Part shown: piece by piece, positions 45,493 to 58,600 of the stretch
Numbering within the stretch: position 1 is the first letter of the stretch
How the letters are laid out: every line of letters starts with the position of its first letter
Origin: Aristolochia californica
Taxonomy: Eukaryota > Streptophyta > Magnoliopsida > Piperales > Aristolochiaceae
Assembly: GCA_029961685.1 (NCBI GenBank)
Contig: JARWKL010000012.1
Location: 17,035,227-17,099,226 of the forward strand
Direction: 5' to 3'
Length of the DNA: 64,000 nt
Notes under the pieces: model-generated
Databases searched by the model: none
Seen by the model: only the letters and a program-made list of their open reading frames with translations
Told to the model about the DNA's origin: nothing
Translations under genes and position numbers: made by a program

Positions 45493-46022
45493 AGTTGAAT
45501 TTAGGATCCCATGATAAAGTCTTCGACCAAGGTGGTGAGAGAGGAGAGGAAGAAGAAGAGAGGAAAGGAGAAGAGAGAAAGAAGAGAGAGATGACTAGAG
45601 AGATGGAGAGAGAGAAAACTTGGGAGAGGAGAAAAGTCTAGGGATAAATTTGAGAGAGAAGAGGGGAGGCTTAATGCTCTACCCCATGCCTTGACCATCT
45701 ATGTATAGTTGTGGAATGAAGGTCACTATAACCACAATGCCCTTAGGGTTACAAGCTTTGTAGAAGAAAAGAAATAAGTAGACATACATCATCTTTCTTA
45801 ATTACTCCCTTATGCCATCATTATGGCAAGGTCACTTAATTACCTCCTTTGCCAATTCTTGACGTGGGAGAGTAATTTACATTTTTTGCCACTTCGAGAT
45901 GTCTTCCAACACTCCCCCTCAAGTTGGTGGAGATAAAACATTGTAGATACCCAACTTGCTTCATGTAGTGGTTAACATCTTGAATGTGAACGGTTTTGTA
46001 AGAATGTTTGCCACCTGCCCTT
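45493..46022 (-). repeat. Copia 3' end: RNase H tail and family-A LTR (45493-45911)
   Basis: The minus strand from 46022 reads QVANILTKPFTFKMLTTT, a stop, SKLGIYNVLSPPT and the purine tract ttgagggggag, then the LTR TGTTGGAAGACATC... from 45911 to 45493 (ending ...aattcaac, 419 bp). The GA-rich stretch 45530-45660 is the pyrimidine-rich end of the LTR seen on the other strand. It abuts a Harbinger transposase fragment at about 46028. Confidence 0.82.
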
Positions 46023-46027
46023 GTTAT

Positions 46028-46547
46028 GAAACTGCTAGAAGGTAAGACCAAGCCCAATGCAAAAATGCCAGGATTTTTGGCTCCATATCGAGGAACTCGT
46101 TATCATTTACAAAAATTTGGTGACAACCTTCCAAGAAATAATAAAGAGTTATTCAACCGAAGACACTCATCTTTGAGGAATACTATTGAATGAACTTTTA
46201 GTGTTTTAAAAGCTCGATTTCAAATGTTGAAAGGCGCTCCTCCGTTTTCTTATAAGATCTAGATAAAAATTGTAATAGCTTGTTGTATATTACACAATTA
46301 TATACGTAAAAAAAATTACAATGATATGTTTGAATTGTAAAATGATGATTCAGATGATGAACTTGGTAGAGGAGGTGATGAGGTCCGATTAGCAGGTGTA
46401 AATAAGGATGAAGATAACGATGATAGTGATGATCTTGGGGATGAAGACAACCTACCAACAACTATGCGGAGGCGGCGTGCATTAGAATCAACTAGAGCCG
46501 CAAAATTTTGAGATGCCATAACAACTAGCATGTGGAGTGATTATTGA
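46028..46547 (+). pseudogene. PIF/Harbinger transposase, C-terminal part (DDE_Tnp_4)
   Basis: Plus-strand reading: NAKMPGFLAPYRGTRYHLQK, FGDNLPRNNKELFNRRHSSL, RNTIE-stop-TFSVLKARF, LKGAPPFSYKI-stop-IKIVIACC, ILHNYIRKKNYNDMFEL-stop, an acidic stretch, then LESTRAAKF-stop-DAITTSMWSDY and a terminal TGA at 46545-46547. The motifs APYRGxRYHL, FNRRHSSLRNxIE (with the last catalytic acidic residue) and the ending MWxDY are typical of plant ALP1/HARBI1-like PIF transposases. All four internal stops equal CGA, CAG or CAA codons changed by C-to-T. The N-terminal two thirds are missing at the junction with copia sequence. Confidence 0.88.
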
Positions 46548-46609
46548 TGGTTGTAATTTATTGCTTGTGAACATGTATGTTGTCGTTCGTATGTACTAAA
46601 CTAATAAGT

Positions 46610-47650
46610 TGATGATTTTAAATGCACAAACTCGTTGTTATATTCCAAAGCATAAACGTTTACTTTTATGTTGTAAATTGTGAACTATTATGAGTAACTC
46701 AGTTCATTTTGAAGCATATTTTTTTAAGTTTTAATTATATATATATATGTTATTAATAATTATTTAAACTATTCATTTTTTATTTTATAAAATATATTAT
46801 TAATTACGTAAACAATTCATAGTCTGTTATTAATAAAATAATTTTTTTTATATTTTTAGTTCAATTAAATAATTTATTCGTTAATTATATTCGCTTTTGT
46901 TATTTTTTAATTTTTAATTTTTTAAAATTTATTCTAGTCATACGTAATTAGTATATTAATTTATAATAAACTGTAATCATTAATTGGTTTAATTATCCAA
47001 TTGCTATAATTAATTAAACCAATGGTTTTACATTTTTTTAATATATTATTAATTAATAATACGTAAAAATATATATTATGTTATTGATACATTAATATAT
47101 TTATTTATTTATTATATTTATTTTTTTTATTACTGTATTAAATTGGTGACTTTTAATGTTAAAATATATCTTATGTTATTAAAAAATAATTTATTTATTT
47201 ATTATATTCCCTTACGTTATTTTTAACTTATTTATTGATTTATAATAACTTATTCTAGTCACACGTAATTAGTATATTAATTTATAATAAACTATAATCA
47301 TTAATTAGTTTAATTATCCCATTGCCATAATTAATTAAACCACAGGTTTTAAATTTTGTGTCAATATATTATTAATTACTAATACGTAAAAATACATATT
47401 ATGTTATTGATAAATTAATATATTTATTTATTTATTATTTATTATTTATTATTGTATTAAAATAGTGAGTTTTAATGTTAAAATATATCTTATGTTATTA
47501 AAAAATAATTTATTTATTTATTATACTCACTTATGTTATTTTTTACTTTTTATATTAATTTTTAATAATTTATTGTAGTCACAAGTAGTTATTGTATTAA
47601 TTTATAATAAATTGTAATCATTAAGTAATATAATATAGTTTTCCATTAAT
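46610..47650. repeat. AT-rich tandem repeat, period about 320 bp, 3 copies
   Basis: The landmark attctagtcatacgtaatt (variants) occurs at 46931, 47252 and 47572, spaced 321 and 320 bp. Each unit has long runs of ttatttattta and an inverted repeat built on taattaattaaacca / tggtttaatta. The 46548-46610 flank and the stretch to ~47850 are similar AT-rich DNA. No coding content. It separates the Harbinger fragment from the 5' region of the helicase gene. Confidence 0.88.
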
Positions 47651-47849
47651 TAGGATATTAATATATTTTAATACTACACTTTAAATCACTTATAAGTGTA
47701 GTAACCATGTTTATTTTGGTAAATTTTCTGTTTAGGTATATGTTTTATTTAAGTATATTATAAAAGGTTACTCATTCTTTTGTTTATATCATACTTTTTA
47801 TTTGGAGATACTAATATTAGAATCTGTTTTCCAGTGCACTTCTCGCCTA

Positions 47850-48300
47850 CACTAACACTCGAGGAAAAGTTGAAATTGAATTAATTCATTTAAGATGAAT
47901 TTTGCCACCCTCTTAAAAGGGCAAAGTCAGATATGGAATCTACTCTGAGTTTGCTCCGAGTATACTGATTCCCGATCCGACTCGAACGGTCAAACTCAAA
48001 ATTTTGGGGTTAAGAAAAGCCTCTCATCGGTTTAAATTGGTTTGGTGTATTTACAGGGTGACTTGCGGAGAGGTAGATAAAGCTTAAAAAGTTCGGCTAA
48101 AGACATTCGCTGGAGTAGAAATACCACAGCACTTTCAGCTTCCGAATCAAACGGAGACGAGGCTGTCTTTCTCCTTTTCCGCCTGATAGTTCTCTTCTTG
48201 ACTGTCTTCCTCCGTGGAAGTTGCCCTTGCCGTCGAGAGCTCCCAAACGATTCTCTGCCCTGGATATTGGTTTGTTTGTCTCCGTCCCTACTCTATACAA
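47850..48300 (+). promoter_or_regulatory. Probable promoter and 5' UTR exon of the DEAD-box helicase gene
   Basis: Base composition changes from AT-rich repeat to balanced sequence with pyrimidine-rich patches (48170-48230, 48310-48360), typical of a plant 5' UTR. A possible donor (gatattg|gtttgtttg, about 48267) would start a long intron running to the acceptor ttatcaccag|aatatag at 52671. No frame with recognisable protein on +. This assignment rests on position and composition only. Confidence 0.4.
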
Positions 48301-50063
48301 GTTTATCTCGATTTCTCTCTACCTCTCGCTGTTTCTCACCATCTCTCGCTCTCCCTCTCGCTTAGTACTGTTTCTGACATTTGATTTTGGTGATTGATGC
48401 GTCTAGTTTTGTCGTTTTGGATCTATTGACCTCGATGGAGTTTATTTGAATTGTCAACTTCCACTGATATACCTTGTTGCACTTGATCGGTCGCATTCGT
48501 AGTTTGGCTGCTGCTTTGTTTACCCTTAGTTACTAGAAACCCCAGGAGGGATTTAAAGCTTTTTGCCCAACAATCAACAACTGCACTACGTTTTGTTTTG
48601 TTTTGTTTTTTGAATTTTTTGAATTTTTTGAATTTTTTCTTGCAATAATTCTCTCTTGAAGATATGATTAATTCTCTGACTCACCAGCCATCCCCTTTTT
48701 CCTTAGATGACTCAGTTGGGTTTTGAGAACCATTGTTATGTAGTCTGATGTCCAATCTAAACTTTATCGACTCAACTAGAATAAGAACACAGCTTTTGGA
48801 TGCATGATTGGGGTGTATAGAACTAAGCAAACTGGAGCTCAGCTTGACAAAAATATTGTTTATGCTTGACGTTCAAATAGAAAGTTTAGCATGTCTAAAT
48901 TATCATTTTAATGGAACTGCAGATGTGACTTCCTTTCTTCCAATTTTGTTAATCCATATTCCATCCTGACCAAAAAATTGCATCACTTACTGTTGCCATT
49001 AGAACAACTCCAGACATTGCTTCAGCCAGATAATCCTTGCTTCCAGATTTAGGGACTACAAATTATTGAGCAGTTAAAGTAAAAGAAAATGTTAGATTCC
49101 ATATTTCTATAAACATGTCGGAAATCCAGCTCATTTGTGTTGTCGAAGCAAGGAAATCCATAACGAAATACTCTACTGCCGAAAAGGAGGCCCCTACACA
49201 ATGTTGAGGAGCAAACTCTAGCTAAGGGTTGCAGGAGATGGACAATTTTGAGTAGTCCTACTTTGTTGTTACTGGACGCCATTAATTTAGAAATCGAGGT
49301 TTGGTTTTACAAAGAGGAGAGAAGAAAAGGGAGAATAAACAAAGAAGTAGAAAGACTGGATGCTAAGGAGATGATCCTCCTATTCATAGCCATAGAAAAG
49401 CCTTAAGGTTTTTAATTACATATGCAGGAGTATTTTGGTTGTTTCTTCTTGTCACATTGGTGTCATACTGTAGCAGAATGATAGTTTACATTTCATATGC
49501 CTACGTTTCAATTTGTATTAGAATCTGATTTGCATTGAGAGAGTTATAGACTTGTAGGGTATTTTCTACTTAAGGTCATTTTTTTCCTTTTACCCAAAAT
49601 TAATTGAGTAATAAAGAGGGTTCAGTCTCAAAAACACAGCCTCCTTCAGTTGCTGCTTTCTCTATTTTCTTCTTCTTCCTTCACCTCTCTTGTTTAACTT
49701 CTTATTTCCTCAAATTTTCATCTTTATCAGAGGTCATTGAGGCGGAATTTCTTCTCATATGCGAATTCTTTTATGTCCTCTTTTTTGTGCTAAACTTTTG
49801 ATAGAGGAGGAGAAGTTCCCATTCTGATGTTTACTTTCTAATGTTGTAGTCTATAATCATATTATCTCGCGAAATTTCCGTCCACTTTATTTATACGTTG
49901 AAATCCTACATGGATGGCCAAGTGAGACTGTACATCAGGATGTAAAAAGTCAAAAGAGGTACCTATATCGTCATTTCTTTTTACGTATTTCTTTTCCTTG
50001 CCAATTTCCTTGGGGTAATCGGAGTACCAGACACTTCTGCAAGAAACAGTAAGAGAGTGAAGT
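48301..50063. other. Probable 5'-UTR intron sequence, no genes recognised
   Basis: Contains a short repeat (gaatttttt three times, 48614-48646). A minus-strand frame at 49282-49049 (MASSNNKVGLLKIVHLLQPL start) has an ATG but no recognised domain and could be a captured fragment. The plus frame 49604-49801 is featureless. A LINE is inserted at the right end. Confidence 0.45.
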
Positions 50064-50070
50064 AAGTATG

Positions 50071-51936
50071 CCCCTGACCCCTGGTTTACCCTCTAAGAGC
50101 ACTTGGTACCCTGTTATTGAGCGACTGGAGGGTCGTTTAGCTTCGTGGAGAGGGAAATTTTTCTCTAAAGCTGGCAAACTGGTTCTCATAAAATTTTGCC
50201 TTCATGGAATCCTTGAATACTTTCTATCAATGTTCCGGTGCCCCGCTTCAATTAGAGACAGAATTGATCTCATAAAAAGAAGGTTTCTGTGGGGAGGGCC
50301 AAATGGTGAAAAAAAGTATCACTTGGTGAAATGGGAAGAGGTCTGCAAACCTAAACACCTTGGTGGACTTGGTATCCGAGATACAACCACTACGCATTCT
50401 GATCTCCTCTTAAAATGGATCTGGAAATTCAATCTCTACCCCGATCTGATTTGGAGAGCTTTAGTAGCCGCCAAAGCCAACAAACATTCGGGTTGGTGGA
50501 CTGAGGGGGAAAGACACTACCGACTATCCCCTGTTTGGAAAAAAATAGTGATGCTACTTCCTGATTTCAAAAAAGATGCTAAATGCCACGTCGGTAATGG
50601 GACCTCCACAAAATATTGGTCCGATTGGTGGATTGGCCATTCCAGCCTCAACATTAGCTATGAGTCTATCTCAATCCTAGCTAGAAATGTTGATGCTTCT
50701 ATCTCAGATCTTTGGTCTGAAATCGGGGGCTGGAATTTGAACCTACTAAGAGCACTCTTAGATATTGAAGCCATTCTAGCATCTAATCTCCTCTCAAGCA
50801 TCTCCACAGCTAAACCCTAGATTAACCTTGATACATTGATATGAACCCCATGTAAAAAAGGTACCTTCTCAACTGCTTCTGCTTACAACCTCCTCAGTAA
50901 CCCCAACTCAAATCAGTCCAATCACCCTGTGGCCTCCGTTTGGAACCTACTTGCCCCACCATGCGCAAAATTCTTTATCTTGAGCGCCTGTAGAAATAAA
51001 ATCTTCACCTCAGATTCTTTAATTCGGCGTGGAACCACCGTCCAGGATCCCTCTCGTCTTTTTTGCCAAAATGCTCCAGAAACTGCCAATCATATACTCT
51101 TATCTTGCCATTATGCCCATACTATATGGACCACCCTCTTAAATAAAATTGGGTTTCAGTATTGCGCCTCACAAACTCCGTCATCCACTATCCTCTCAAT
51201 TACCAGTGCTAGTCTCCCAAAGCTTGGTAAGATGCTTCTCTTGTGTTGCATTGGGCATATCCTATGGGGACTTTGGAAGTAAAGAAATAGGAGGAAATTC
51301 AACTTTAAATCTTTCCCCTCTGAAATATTGATTGATAACATTACGGGTCACGTATCAATCTGGCTACTGACCCGAAAAGAATTTAGAAGTTTCAGCAACT
51401 CCAGTCTCAGAGAAAATTGGCAGCTAGTTGATGGACTGTCTTAGCCTTCCCACCCCTCGATAATGGCTGTCTGTGCCCCTCCACCAACGGGTCACTTCAA
51501 GTTAAACTTCGACGGAAGCGCCCTTGGCTGCCCAGGTCTGGCAGGTTATGGCAAAGTTATCCACGATGCAAACGACTATCTCCTATTCTCCTTTGTGGGG
51601 CTGCTTGGAGTCTCCGACTCCACCACAACTGAACTCTCTGGATTGCTTAACGAAATTCAAGTATTTACAAGCAGGTTCATGGGCCCCCTCTGCATCGAAG
51701 GGGACTCAAAGACAATTATTGACTGGTGTGCAAAGTCTATTAGATCTCCATGGCGTCTTCTTTAAATTGTGATTTGAAGCACATTCCACGTTTTGCCAAT
51801 CATTTGGCAGACACTCAGGCTAAGATGGGTATTTCGCTTCAACACCTTGTTGTAGAGGAAGGCCCGTCTAGCTAGGTTTGTTTGTACTTTACTCTATCTT
51901 TTTAATAGCTTATACACCACATTTAAAAAAAAAAAA
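50071..51936 (+). mobile_element. 5'-truncated L1-type LINE with poly(A), TSD aagtatg
   Basis: Begins inside the RT domain (KSTWYPVIERLEGRLASWRG, thumb region, and FLWGGPNGEKKYHLVKWEEV, GGLGIRDTTT; frame 50068-50820). The zinc-finger-like RVT region follows (50929-51282, CRNKIFTSDSLIRRG, ETANHILLSCHYAHTIW), then RNase H (51463-51765, LNFDGSALGCPGLAG, CIEGDSKTIIDWCAKS). A run of 14 A at 51925-51938 ends it. The 7-bp aagtatg occurs at 50064-50070 and 51937-51943 and can serve as the target duplication. Three or more frame breaks. It sits in the presumed first intron of the helicase gene, in the same orientation. Confidence 0.9.
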
Positions 51937-51943
51937 AAGTATG

Positions 51944-52692
51944 TAGTCGTCAAAACTCTGTATTGGTTAGTTAACTCAGATGCCCATTTGCCAAAGCCCA
52001 CGAGTGATTAACATTTGTGTTCTTCTCTTGCTCTCTCTCTCTCTCTCTCTCTTGTTCTCTCTCAGTGCTGGTTCTTCTTCTTTTGGTAAAACTTCGTCTC
52101 TCTCAATCACATCCTGGTCTACATTTCAGGTGCATTTTGGATGTGGTTTGCCAACTTATTCTAAAGCATCCAAAATTTAGCTCCTTGTCATCCACATGTT
52201 TCTATTTGAAAAACATGTTGGATGACAACTTAGATTAGATGATCAATGTGATTTTGTTTTCCATTTATCTTTCTATCTGTTGGCACAAATATGTAAAGTG
52301 TCAAGTTAAAAACTTTAGCTATTTTATGTGGATAAAAAGAGTATAAGTTTGGGATATAGGCTATTTGATTGCCTATAGCCATAAATAATTTATTGGGCTT
52401 TATACCTACTTGAAATTTGCAACTGAGATGAGAGTTTATTTTCATGAATGAAGATTTAATGATACATAGTCTATTTTGAAAAGAATAGGTTAGTACTCAA
52501 GCTTTAACAATTTTTCAGTTTGACTTTGCCCTGATGTTTTCATTTACATTGCTTTATGTATACTTCTGATCTCTCTCTCTCTCTCTCGCTTATTTATTTC
52601 TTTTATTTTTTTGAAATTGGTTGTGTCATTCATTATCATACTTTTTGCATCTTATCACCAGAATATAGTTTTGAACCATTGCTTGGAGGAGG
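51944..52692. other. Intron/5' UTR sequence before the helicase coding start
   Basis: Contains two CT-rich runs (52025-52070 and 52568-52590). A splice acceptor (ttatcaccag) ends at 52671, giving a short 5' untranslated piece aatatagttttgaacc before the coding region. Confidence 0.5.
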
Positions 52693-55600
52693 ATGAAACA
52701 AATTAGCACTTTCAAGAGTTTAGGTGTCTCTGAGAAACTTGTTGAAGCATGCGAAAAGTTGGGGTGGGAATTTCCATTAAAGATCCAGGCTGAAGCTATT
52801 CCTCATGCTTTAGAAGGTCTTTTATCATTTTTTATGAATTTATTTCATTAATCAGTTTTTGGTGTTTGATTTTGTTATTTATGTTGGTTTATTTCTATGG
52901 ATGTAATATATCAGGAAAAGATTTGATTGGCATTGCACAGACAGGGTCAGGAAAGACAGGGGTTTTTGCTCTATCAATTCTCCAAGCACTATTGAAGAGG
53001 CCGCAACCATTCTTTGCTTGTGTGCTTTCTCCAACAAGGTTTGCCTCTGATTGCACCTTTTTTTCCAGGTTTAGGTGCCTAGTCTTAGTATGCACATTTG
53101 ATTTTGATTCAGGGAATTGGCCTTTCAAATTTCTGAACAATTTGAAGCTCTTGGATCTTTCATGGAAGTAAAATGTGCAGTGGTGAGTCTCTACTTAATT
53201 GATTAAGATTTCATTTTTAATGCTTTTTGAGTGATTTTGGTGGCATTATTTGTTTCACCTCTGTTATGTGTAGGAGTATCTATACTGATCAAGTTTGTAA
53301 GCCAAATTTGGTCACTACTGTTGACTTTTAGGATTCCATGAATTTAGCTCATGGAGAAAAGGGAGACGTCACATTGGGAGAAAACTGGAGGAAGAAAGAG
53401 GTTATGAACTTATGTCATAACCCTCCCCCTGAAGCTCAATTTATAGATTAATAAGATTACAATATTACAATAATACCCCTAAAACTTAAACTAATTACAT
53501 CGATACCATCTTTATGAGATGACTTTTTATTTACCATAATGTTATCATTGTGTGGGCCTATGGGCCTTCTCCTTGATCTGTGGGCCTTCCTTGGTCTTAT
53601 GGGTTTGAGCCCATCTTCTAATGCACTTGGACTTGTGGGCCTTCCGTGGTCGTGTTGGCTTGGGCTCATCTTCCAACACTCCCCCTCAAGTTGGGGTTGA
53701 GAGAACATCATGAACGCCTAGCTTGCTGCAAATGGTGTATAGGATCTTCCCGTATAAATGATAGTTCACCATATCTTCCAACAATCCCCCTCAAGCTGGT
53801 GGTCTCTTTGTTCTTTTCCAATAGACCCAACTAGCATAATATAAGAGAGTAAAATCACTCCTAGCCGTAAGACATCGTTCCATACTTCAGTCAAATGGTC
53901 ACAGTAAAAAATATTTTCCGCTCAATTTCATAGGCGGAAAAGTAACCCTACTGTGGGATACAAAGTTTAACCACTTTCTCAAGGTAGCTAAAAAAATACC
54001 TTTTGGGTGAATAATAGACTTTGACTCACTCTGGATGTTGGGCACACTCCTATCCCCTGTAGGTAGTGGGTCTATAAACATTGTTCAGAATTGTAGTAAT
54101 AAACTCAATCACAATGTCCCAACACAGGACACCAACTCTCAAATGGTAGGAGTAAAACTGCCAATTAAGGGGGTAAAGGGTTATCACCGAAAGATAATAT
54201 TCTGGGGCTACCTTGTGCTTTCATTTTTCATCAAAATAACCAATGCTGACAACAATCAGCAATTGAGAAGTCCTTCAATAATTGTATCTCAATCAGAGAG
54301 ACAATATCAACAACTTAAATAGGCTTGGGCCCAAATAACCCGTACCAAGTAATAAAAATCTTGGAGCTCTTGGTCTAGGTTGTATCGTCAGCCTCAGTTC
54401 GTGGTGGTTCTGTCCACGAAAACCCAGAGCTGGGAGCTCTGGTCTTGGCTCTTCCGTTAGCCTCCATTTGTCAGGCCTTGAGCTTATCTTCTACTTCTCT
54501 TGGATGTGTGGGCCTTCCTTGGTCTTGTGGGCTCAAGCCGAAACGACTTATGGGCCTTCCTTGATTGTGTGGGTTTGGGCCCATCTTCCAACATATGCCA
54601 TCAAGATAATCCTATATCACTATTATGTGCTCTTGAAGTGCAGGTTTTAGAAATATATTTGGCAACGTATAGAGCTATTTATAATGTTGTTGAGCTGTAT
54701 TTTACCAACTACACTTTTTTGCAGAGGCTCTTCTTGAAATTTTTTCTCTTAATGCTAATGAGAGCTCATGTGTATATTTTGTTATTTATATTTTTGTTTT
54801 GAATTTTTTGTAAGATTGTTGGAGGTGAAGAGATGATGACACAAGCAATTGCCCTCGCAAAGCGCCCTCATATTTTGGTAAACTACCATGAGCTCAATTG
54901 TATTTGGCTGTTTTACATTTGGCATATAGTATAGGGTTGGCTAGGTTCCCTTTTAAATCTGGGAGTTGGTTCTTGTTAAGCATTTTGCATTTTATTTGCT
55001 ATGGCATCGTCTTTGGATATTTTGAACCATATGTGCCCTGGTCTTCGTGCATGTCTATTGTTGTCTCTGACTAATATTTTCGTCTGTTTTCTTGTGTATG
55101 TTATTGTAGTTAACTGACCAAAGAATGAGCTCCAAATTATAAGGAGTGTTGGACATAATTAAGTATTCAGTGATTCTTGTTTTATGGTAAAGGCATCCAG
55201 TGAGTTTGGACCAAAGCAATCTCATATTAAGCACATGATATAATCCAAAAGAAAACTTTAATACCAATGTAGGCTTTATGGATTGCCGCATTAGTGTTTT
55301 TCTTTCTAAATATAAGCACTTGGAATGACTTTTTAGTTGACTTTATCTTGCCTGGCTTAAAAATGTTGAAAACTTTCGGCCTTTGATCAGAAGAAAGTAA
55401 CTAAAAATTAAGAAAGTAACTAAACTTCTGGCTTAAATTTGTGGGTATTTTAAAGGAACCAAGGGAATCAGACAGGGAGACCCCCTCTCCCCCTGCTCTT
55501 CAACGTGGTGGCAGAATACCTATCCTCCTTGATCTACTCGGCCAAGAACATGTGATAGCTCCTCTCCACGATTGATTGCACAACCTTTGATATTCCGATT

Positions 55601-58600
55601 CTCCAGTTTGTGATGATACTATTTGCTTCGGGGTTGGTACTATGGATTAGATCAGAAAATTGCGTGCCGTGCTGGGATTATTTGAATTGGCTTCCGGTCA
55701 GAACATAAACTGGGGAAAAACCACTCTCTTTGGTTATCACATTGATCCAGCTAGGCTTCGGGATATGGCGGACTATCTGGGATGCTCTGTGGGAAATATG
55801 CCAGCTACATATCTTGGGCTCCCACTTTTTGATTTTCGGCTTCAGCGTCACTATGGTCCCCCCTCGTTGAGAAATTTGAAAAGAGATTAGCCACTAGGAG
55901 GGGTAAACTCTTATTAATAGCGGGGCGTTTCACTCTCTTCAAGTCTTGTCTGGTGGGGCTGCCAAATTATCTATTATCATTCATGCACTGTCCGGCCTCC
56001 GTTTGCTTCAAAATTGATGCCATCCGTCGACGATTTCTATGGAGAGGTTAAGAAGATACCTTCAGGTACCATCTGGTCAGTTGGAAGGATATTTGTATGC
56101 CTCATAATAGGGGAGGATTGGGCATCCGGTCTACAAGAGAAATGAACAAAACTCTTATGCTTAAATGGATTTGGAATTTCAACAACAAGCACAATAGTTT
56201 ATGGAGGAATATGGTGAAATTCTACCTTCAGTTTTCGGATGCATGGTAGAGAGAGGGTGGTGCTGCTCGCCTCCTATCCCCGATATGGAAATCAGTTTTC
56301 AAGCTCTTTCCAGTATTCAGAGATGCTACCTTGTTTCACACGGGCAATGGAAAGACCTTTCTCTTCTGGTCGAACGAATGGTGTGGCCCTCGATCTCTCT
56401 CGAAGGACTTCCGGGGGCTGCATAGGGTGGCTAGCGACCTCTCTTGCTTTGTGGTTGATTCATGGAGTGATCACTCGTGGAGTCTCCCGTTCCGTCGGGG
56501 ATTAAATGATGAGGAATCGTTGGCTTTTTGTTCTCTTTACTAAACTCAGCAGTACTATTATCCGGGAACACTCAGTTGATAAGCTGATTTGGAAGCCCAG
56601 TAATAATGGTCGATTCACTGTCACTTCGGCTTACTCTCATATCAGAAAGCAAGACTACAGTACTCACGAGCACAAGGCGAATCTGGCTTGGAAACTCTCA
56701 GCACCAAGCAAAATCAAATTCTTCGTGTGGTTAGTCATCAGAGAACAGATTCTTACTGCAGACAATCTTCATAGAAGAGGCTTCACTGCCCTCGATCTTT
56801 CTTGTTCCCTTTGCGGTGAGTGCGAAGAGATAGTCCAGCATGTCCTCTTACACTGTGGATTTCCGTGTTTGGATGAAGATCTTTCAGAAAATTGAGCTCC
56901 AACAGGGGTTACTTTAGGACCTCTTTGGCACCTTTGAGATGGTTCAAGGGATTCTCCTTCCTCGGTTGGGCAAGTTAATTCTTTCGGCCTGTCTTGCGCA
57001 TGTTCCATGGTGCATTTGGCTCGAGCGGAACAACAAGAGATTCAACTCCAAAGCTAGCACCCCAAATAACACGGCTTCTCATGCCGTCAACCTTATCTTG
57101 AGTTGGCTTCATACAAAGAAGGATTTTGCCACTCTATCGGGGGTTTCCCTTCGGGAAAATTGGAATTTGATCGCTCACATGTCTGGCCTCAACAAAGCTC
57201 CAAATATGGCCATCTGGGATACTCCCCCTTGCGATTGCATAAAACTGAATTTTGATGGTAGTGCTATTGGATGTCCTGGTTAAGCAAAAGCAGGTGGTGT
57301 ATTCAGAGGTCACAATGGAGACCTTATTCTTTCTTATGCTGGTCCGGTGGGCATTGCCGATTCTAATACTGTTGAAGTTAGTGCTCTGTTGTTCGGCCTC
57401 AAAATCTTCAGGGATCGTCTCCTTGGCAAGTTAATCATTGAAGGCAACTCAAACATGGTTATTAGTTGGTGTTCCAAGGACAACCTCCCTCCTTGGTGCC
57501 ACAGGCCCATCACTGATAGCATTGCTGACATCGTATCTTCTACACATTGTAATTGGAATCTCATTCCTAGATCAGCCAACTCTTTGACTGATAAATTGGC
57601 AAAATTCGGAACTTCCCAGCAATCTCTCATTGTTTGGGAAGGCTTCCCTCCCTTGTAATATGCTCTCTTGAGCTTTTGCCTTAATAAAAATCAGCGTCAT
57701 TTTTAAAAAAAAAACAATTAAGATCTCTCAAGTTAGGTGTATTTCTTTTGATTTTCTTTTTCTCCTTTGAGAGGCCTCTTTAATGGATCTCATTTCTCAA
57801 TTCTTAAAGAATAAATACTTTTCATCTTAGTGCTAATGTACATTTTAAAAGAGATTTTATCTGATATTAGAGTTTTTTTTTTTAAAGTGGTGAGAACGAT
57901 TCATTTAAGACCATGGAACAAGATAATCTGTTATTAGAGATAATGATAGAAATTCTGAATTGGTTGATTGAAAGTTTTGTCTATTTTGAATGAGGAAATT
58001 TGCCTTTATCTGCATTTAGAAACTGCAAAGAAAAGCTCCATTGCCACCCAAAGCTCCATAGATAAGTTCACTTTTGTTTCCCTGAATTAACTTTTTTATC
58101 AAATTGTTCTTCTTCTCTGGATGACAACTCTTACTGATTTATGCTTCACAAAACATATAGGTAACTGTCTCTTATTTATTTCATGTTCCTGTGGTATAGG
58201 TGGGAACTCCAGGGCGCCTGTTGGATCATCTGTCCAATACGAAGGGTTTTTCTCTTCGGCTCTTGAAGTACTTGGTATAATAGCATTTTATCTTAAATTC
58301 CTGTAGTTTTAGAGCATGCACCATGCTTTTCTTTTGGAATGTAAAAAAGTTTAATGTTCCCAAAAGTTCATCCGTTCTAGAACATTTTTGTAGTTCTTGA
58401 TAGCTCTAGAACCAGATGTGTCCTATTTGTGCGGCAGAAAATATATTGTTATGCATTTGGGTCTGCTTTTACTGAGCTTGGGATTCAACAGGAAATTATT
58501 TCATTACCTGATTCTTCACTGTCTGTATCATAAGAGCATACTTTAATTGCTTTAGCCACATGATTGTTCTTGTTGAATATACAGCTTTTTGCCGTAGTTG

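Noticed and set aside
49049..49282. Minus-strand frame starting MASSNNKVGLL as a host gene
   Set aside because: Only 77 codons, no domain recognised, lies in an intron-like region; possibly a captured fragment but unsupported.
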